A stretch of 64,000 nucleotides of DNA from Pararge aegeria (lineage: Eukaryota; Arthropoda; Insecta; Lepidoptera; Nymphalidae), in contig NC_053181.1 of NCBI RefSeq assembly GCF_905163445.1, forward strand, positions 6,634,001 to 6,698,000. Direction: 5' to 3'. The translations under genes were made by a program, and so were the position numbers. Position 1 is the stretch's first letter. Each line of letters opens with the position of its first letter. The notes below the pieces were generated by a model that saw only the letters and a list, made by a program, of their open reading frames with translations, made no database searches and was not told the DNA's origin. Positions 59,501 through 64,000 of the stretch are shown piece after piece.

Positions 59501-61105
59501 ATGATGACCCGCAGAGCCTTAGCGCGCCAGGAGCAATCCAAATTACAATTGGCCCTGAAAGAATTAAAGGCAAGCAAGGAGCTATGCACCCAATTGAATA
59601 ATGAAAGAGACGAAAACGAAAAGGAATTATTAGAAGTCCTTGGGAATAATAATAAACTAAAATTAGAACTATCGGATTTGCACATAAAGTATGTAGACAT
59701 TGTAGAAGAGCGGGATAGACTTCAGTTATTAGTAAATAGGTTTGATGAGTGCCGTGCTGAGTATGAGGAGGCTCTGAGCCAGATTACTACCCTGCAGCGG
59801 GAGCTAAGTGATGCCCACCACCAGATCACCGAACTGGAAGATGCAGCCCATAACACAACAGCAATACACACTCAAAGCCTATATGAAGAATTAGTTGATA
59901 GGGCCCCGCAGTTGGTTACTGCTGCTGCTGACATGTCTACTGCTAATACCAACTTCTCTAATTTATTGAAAGTCAAATCAGATACAGTAGTCAATCCCTG
60001 CAGCAGTAGGAAACTAAAAAAGTATATCAAAGTTAACCGATATATTAAAAAAACACAGAAACTGTTAAAAGTACATAAAAATTCTGTTAAATCTCTGAAA
60101 CCAAAGAAAGAACGTTTAGAATTATTGAATGAAATTAAAATGTATAGTTCACAGTTAGAAAGTAATAGATTAAGTTATGAATCTGACACACAAATCCTAG
60201 AAGCACAAATAGCCAGATTACAGACTTCTTTACGTACACTGGCAGTAAAGTTTGATATGTATCAAAGGCAAATGATATCTGAGTACACACAGACTTCAGA
60301 TGAATGGCATAAGACAGAACAACCCAGTGGTAAATTAACTTCACTATCTACCCATAGTTTTGATAGTATAGGCAGTCATCCCCAGTTTGTGTCATCAGTG
60401 TCATCACCCTCTAATGTGAGAAAGGTGTGTGTCAGGTTAAGTAACTCAATATCACAAAACATAAATATTAATAATAATTCCTTTATTGAAGCAAATGCTC
60501 ATAGTAGCAGTTCAATAAAAACAATTATGTACAGCGATGAAATTGGATGTAACATGGGCTTATATCTTAACTCTCAGTTGAATGGACACACAGTTTTGAA
60601 CTACTGTTTACCCAACTCAAATTTAAAAGCTATTGTAGCTGCAATTTGTAGAAATAGGAATATGTTTGACTGTAAAACTAATTTAATTATCATAATGGGA
60701 AATAGAGGGAATGTTAACAAACCTGAGCTGATTAAACTTATTGATTCTTTAAATACATTAAATGTAAATAGTATTGTATTATACACATTTCCTTATTTTC
60801 ATAACTTGCCACACCAAGAAAATACTATTAGGTATAATTTAAATATGACTTTGTACAATTTATGTACATATAATAAGAAATTTCATGTTATAGACTTTAG
60901 CAAATGTGCTAATCCTACTTATAATTTGTACCGAGATAGATATTACCTATCACACTATTTTAAACAACAGATAGCTGTTTCGCTATCGTATTTTTTTACC
61001 ATAACAGCCAAGAACTTGGCTAAACCAGCTGCTTTTATTGAGCAGTGTAATAGTTTTGACATGAAAACCTTGGAAATTATTCCAAGTCATTTTAGTTTAA
61101 ACTAG
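59501..61105 (+). CDS. ORF1 of CR1-like retrotransposon: coiled coil plus SGNH-esterase-like domain
   Basis: A complete 534-residue frame starts at ATGATG and ends TAG at 61103-61105. Residues 8-118 are rich in heptad-like leucines and charged residues (coiled coil). A lysine-rich stretch follows at about 165-205, likely nucleic-acid binding, with a second helical segment at about 205-255. From about 340 to 515 the pattern resembles the SGNH hydrolase domain of CR1-group ORF1 proteins: block I reads YSDEIGCNMG near residue 344, block III IIIMGNRGN near 395-403, block V RDRYYLSH near 477-485. In block I the usual GDS appears as SDE, and in block V the histidine of DxxH appears as tyrosine, so the fold may be kept without catalysis. 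Family role: binding the element RNA. The final codons TTA AAC TAG form part of a candidate -1 frameshift site. Confidence 0.85.
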   Translation: MMTRRALARQEQSKLQLALKELKASKELCTQLNNERDENEKELLEVLGNNNKLKLELSDLHIKYVDIVEERDRLQLLVNRFDECRAEYEEALSQITTLQRELSDAHHQITELEDAAHNTTAIHTQSLYEELVDRAPQLVTAAADMSTANTNFSNLLKVKSDTVVNPCSSRKLKKYIKVNRYIKKTQKLLKVHKNSVKSLKPKKERLELLNEIKMYSSQLESNRLSYESDTQILEAQIARLQTSLRTLAVKFDMYQRQMISEYTQTSDEWHKTEQPSGKLTSLSTHSFDSIGSHPQFVSSVSSPSNVRKVCVRLSNSISQNININNNSFIEANAHSSSSIKTIMYSDEIGCNMGLYLNSQLNGHTVLNYCLPNSNLKAIVAAICRNRNMFDCKTNLIIIMGNRGNVNKPELIKLIDSLNTLNVNSIVLYTFPYFHNLPHQENTIRYNLNMTLYNLCTYNKKFHVIDFSKCANPTYNLYRDRYYLSHYFKQQIAVSLSYFFTITAKNLAKPAAFIEQCNSFDMKTLEIIPSHFSLN

Positions 61106-61160
61106 TTAAGGAGACAACAGAGGCTTTCTCTTGCTTAGAAAAGCAGACAACTGAGTCTCC
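61096..61160 (+). promoter_or_regulatory. Candidate -1 ribosomal frameshift signal (U UUA AAC plus stem-loop) at the ORF1/ORF2 junction
   Basis: TTTAAAC at 61096-61102 sits in ORF1 phase as T TTA AAC, directly before the TAG at 61103-61105. After a 7-nt spacer, GGAGAC (61110-61115) can pair with GTCTCC (61155-61160), CAG (61118-61120) with CTG (61151-61153), and GCTTT (61123-61127) with AAAGC (61140-61144). Slipping back one base leads into the ORF2 frame, which is open from 61096 and lacks an ATG upstream of the endonuclease. Canonical -1 sites have this heptamer, a spacer of this size and a downstream structure. Function is inferred. Confidence 0.6.
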
Positions 61161-62610
61161 CTCAGGCATATATGAAAAAAATTATAGTAAGGGGTCGCAC
61201 AATGTACTATTAAACCAAAAATATAATAAAAAATCTAATTCTAATTATATCAACTTGGTTCACCAAAATATTCAATGTATTAGAGGAAAAGACTTAGAGA
61301 TTGAATTATTTTTAAATGATTTTAACATTAGCATTTTATGTATAACTGAGCACTGGTTGAAAACCCATGAATATTTGTTTAATTTTGGTAACCACCAGGT
61401 TGGTAGTTCGTTCACCAGGGTTACAGCGATTCATGGAGGCTCTTTAATTTTATTAAATAAAAATTTAAAATTTAAAAACAGAAACGATATTGTTAGCCTT
61501 TCTGTTGAACGGACAATAGAGCTAGCCTCGGTTGAACTAGAGCAATTTATAATTGTTACTGTTTATAGGCCACCCTTGTCAAACTTTGAACTTTTTGAAA
61601 AGGTAATGGATGAAGTGTTATTTAAAATATCAAAGTGTAATAAAAAGTTAATAATATGCGGAGATTTTAATGTAAACATTTTAGAAAATAACTCTTTAAG
61701 TATAAAGTTATTGAATTTATTTAAAACTTACAATCTATCAAATATGTTCATGGAGCCCACAAGAATAACTGCTACTAGCGCCACCTGTTTGGATAACATC
61801 TTTACAAATATAATTCCTATAAGCAAAAATATTATTAGTAAATTAGACTCTGATCATTGTGGTCAAATTATTCAATTTGAAAATGTGAAGAAAAATGTTT
61901 CTAAACGTAAAATAACATTTGTTCCTGTAACATCCAACCGCATAGAGAAAATGAGATATAGCCTAGTAAATGACCTCCCATTCCTACCCTCAGGGGCGAC
62001 TCCAAATGCAATGTACAGCTCCTTTTTCAATACCTTTAATAGACTATTTCATTCTATATTTACTAGTAAGTCGGTTGTGATTACTGATACATTAAATTTT
62101 AGTGAGTGGGCGACAGTTGAACTTCATAAAAATAGGCAAAAGCTGTACGAATTGTATGCTGAACGTCAATTTAACACTGGTGATAAGTTTGGGGATTATG
62201 TTAAATTGTTTTCCAAGAATTTTAAACGCGCTTGCCACTTAGAAAAGACGCGATACATCAAAAATAAAATTAAAAATAGCAGCAATGCAATCAAAACTAC
62301 TTGGAACATAATTAATGAGGAGACGGGAAGAGTAACACCACGAAATATTAACTTTAAACTTAATGTAGATAATAAAGCCTTAACAACAGATTTCGAGGTG
62401 GCTACTGCTTTTGAAACCTTCTTTACCAACATTCCCGTCTCCACAACAGAATCATTAAACTCTTCACCAGATATGGCTCTCTCTCTATTAAAGGAAAATG
62501 TGCCTGAGTGTAACCATTCTTTTAAATTCACGCATGTTAGTGGCTCTGACGTTATTAAAGCCTTTAAATTATTAATTAGAGCAGGCTTAGTTCTGCTGCC
62601 TATGCGGTAA
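61096..62610 (+). pseudogene. ORF2 N-terminal part: APE endonuclease, frame broken at a deletion in the RT domain
   Basis: The frame is -1 relative to ORF1 and is open from 61096, right after its own TAG at 61093-61095, with no ATG before the endonuclease. Apurinic/apyrimidinic-type endonuclease motifs appear in order: HQNIQ near 61260, ITEHW near 61342, GGS near 61438, VYRPP near 61561, CGDFN near 61657, LDNIFTN near 61792, and SDH at 61849-61857. This domain nicks the target DNA. The frame then enters the start of the RT region (GSDVIKAFKLL near 62545-62575) and, at about 62575-62585, jumps directly to sequence belonging to the C-terminal tail, ending at TAA 62608-62610. The YxDD-containing core is absent, so the copy cannot make active reverse transcriptase. 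Confidence 0.8.
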
Positions 62611-63128
62611 AGAAGATACGCCATATGACCGACGTAGAAACTGCTAGACTGGTATATTTTAGTTACTTTCACAGCATTATGTCATATGGAATTTTACTTT
62701 GGGGTAATGCTGCTGATATTAGCACTATTTTCGTGCTGCAGAAGAGGGCTGTTCGTTCTATCTACAAAATGGGTCCGAGAGAGTCATTGAGAGATAAATT
62801 TAAAGATTTTAAAATAATGACAGTGTATAGTCAGTACATATTTGAAAATTTAATGTACGTCCATAAAAACATTTCTAAATTTAAGAAAAAATGTGACTGC
62901 AATAATTTAAACATTAGAAGTAAGAATAAACTTACAGTGCAATATACTAGGTTACATAAAATTCATAATTCGTTTAAAGGAAATTGCATACAATTTTACA
63001 ATAAACTACCAATTGACATCTTGGAGATGTCTCTTAAAAAGTTCAAAGTTTGTATTAAACGTAAGCTTATAGAAAAGTCCTATTATAGTATAAAGGACTA
63101 CGTCAACGATAAAAAAGCTTGGGTGTAA
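62581..63128 (+). pseudogene. ORF2 C-terminal fragment (post-RT thumb and tail)
   Basis: In the third frame the sequence reads RLSSAAYAVKKIRHM and then MSYGILLWGNAADISTI and LQKRAVRSIY, the typical thumb and tail region that follows the RT core in CR1/Jockey-group ORF2 proteins. It ends at TAA 63126-63128. It is separated from the endonuclease half by the deletion near 62580 and lies in a different frame. The similarity is by recognised motif pattern only. Confidence 0.75.
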
Positions 63129-63373
63129 ATTATTGCTCTAACCAGGTTGCTCTTCTAATAATTTAAAATGACATTGTGAGATGGCGATAACAAAAAAAAA
63201 AAAAAAACACCCGGCTAAGTTTGTTGTGGGCTTCTTCTTAGACCGGGACGCGTTTGGAACCCTCGTAGCTTTAGTTTTAAGTTTACGAATGTGGTTATCG
63301 CCATCATCTCACTACCGTGTAATTCTTATGTACGCATCAAAAGTGCCACCTGTGGGCCTACTTGAATAAAGAT

Positions 63374-63404
63374 ATTTTTGACTTTGACTTTGACTTTGAC
63401 TTTG
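63374..63404 (+). repeat. (TTTGAC)n 3' tail of the CR1-like element
   Basis: About four or five TTTGAC units close the element, just after AATAAA. This microsatellite tail is where target-primed insertion would begin. Confidence 0.8.
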
Positions 63405-63411
63405 AAGAAGA

Positions 63412-64000
63412 GATATTACACTTTACCGCGTCGTAACTTCGACTTCAAAGATGAGGCCCTCGTTTCATGACGGTATCAAGACTAGCAGAACTCTACAAGG
63501 ATTCTACCAAGAAGTATGAAACTCTGCAGTTGCTCCCGATTTAATAATAGCACATTGTTTCTGGAAGATAGATGTGTATGCGCCACGTCCTCAGGACTTC
63601 TCCAACGCTCGTTTCTCATGAAGAAAGCTATTTTCACAGACAGACGTCACGGTCGCACGTTTAGTATGAATACAAAAACTAAGTATGGAAGATAGATCCG
63701 CTCCATGTTCGCGGAGATAAGACAAAAAAGCTTTTTTACAGCAGTTTGTTTAAGGCATATTGGGGTATTTTCGCAACCTACTCGTGACTCTTTTTACAGT
63801 GGTAACAAGGGTCATATGCAGTCATTCATTTTGTATGCTTAGAAGTAAGTATTCTCGCTATGATTCCGGAATATTAAGCTACCTGCAATTTTATAAAAAA
63901 AAGCCCTTCTACAGTAGTTTGCCTATGGGACATTACGGCGATTACACATATATTTCACCACTCGTAACGTCTACGATGCTTGCCATTCTGAAAAAGTTCT
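63412..64000. other. No recognisable gene; degenerate direct repeat
   Basis: The flank of the CR1-like element. AAAAAAGCTTTTTTACAGCA-GTTTG near 63725 and AAAAAAAGCCCTTCTACAGT-AGTTTG near 63896 start two diverged units of about 172 bp. Confidence 0.4.

Larger units (their letters stand above)
59058..63402 (+). mobile_element. CR1/Daphne-like non-LTR retrotransposon, nearly full length, reverse transcriptase core deleted
   Basis: The element has a 5' UTR of about 440 bp, ORF1 (59501-61105), an ORF2 remnant (61096-63128), a short 3' UTR with AATAAA at 63365-63370, and a (TTTGAC)n tail ending near 63402. TGAAGAAGA occurs at 59049-59057 and again at 63403-63411, a plausible 9-bp target site duplication, though it is purine-rich and could be partly chance. 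It sits immediately after a SINE-B copy (58739-59037). Coiled-coil plus esterase-like ORF1 and APE-type ORF2 fit the CR1/Daphne group. The 3' terminal segment resembles solo fragments at 18806-18900, 27911-27965, 52690-52722 and 57403-57500, so this family or its relatives have been active repeatedly here. Confidence 0.8.

Noticed and set aside
63181..63369. 62-residue frame at the end of the CR1-like element
   Set aside because: It lies in the element's 3' UTR, starts before a poly(A) run and has no known motif.

Overview
The window reads as AT-rich nuclear DNA from a moth or butterfly (Lepidoptera). I infer this from the repeats: non-LTR retrotransposon 3' ends with (GAT)n or (TTTGAC)n tails, short Helitrons ending CTAG|T, three tRNA-headed SINE families, and MITEs. 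There is no bacterial-type organisation, CRISPR array, rRNA gene or free-standing tRNA gene. Repeat family letters (SINE-1, SINE-B, SINE-D, repeats E, F, G and H) are my own labels. Copies were grouped by eye, so edges are approximate unless termini are given.

One cellular gene is supported. It is a two-coding-exon, minus-strand gene of the Spot14/MID1IP1 family: exon 2 at 39479-39938, exon 1 at 44581-44630. A GT-AG intron of about 4.6 kb separates the exons in matching phase and holds a SINE-B and a SINE-1 copy. A TATA-like box lies near 44830, CCAAT boxes near 45080-45118, and a poly(A) signal near 39340.

The other long coding region is a nearly full-length CR1/Daphne-like non-LTR retrotransposon at about 59058-63402, probably flanked by the 9-bp duplication TGAAGAAGA. 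Its ORF1 (534 aa) is intact and has coiled coils plus an SGNH-esterase-like domain. ORF2 keeps the APE endonuclease and the C-terminal tail but has lost the reverse transcriptase core. The ORF1/ORF2 junction has the layout of a programmed -1 ribosomal frameshift: a U UUA AAC heptamer in phase just before the ORF1 stop, a 7-nt spacer, a potential stem-loop, and a continuously open -1 frame with no ATG before the endonuclease. This is the most interesting signal I found.

The rest is a record of transposition. RTE-type ORF2 tails occur at about nine sites and R1/LOA-type RNase H ends at two. Three short Helitrons have both termini (219-677, 25199-25564, 33080-33467). Several nested insertions can be checked against empty-site paralogues: a PIF/Harbinger-like MITE in a SINE-B (17779-18190), a hAT-like MITE in repeat E with a perfect 8-bp duplication (4441-4584), a small relative at 1080-1139, and a foldback element in repeat H (8090-8259). 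There are also a 192-bp tandem duplication that looks exact, a composite SINE-D unit present twice in inverted orientation, and several hairpins. Stretches where I see nothing are listed as such.
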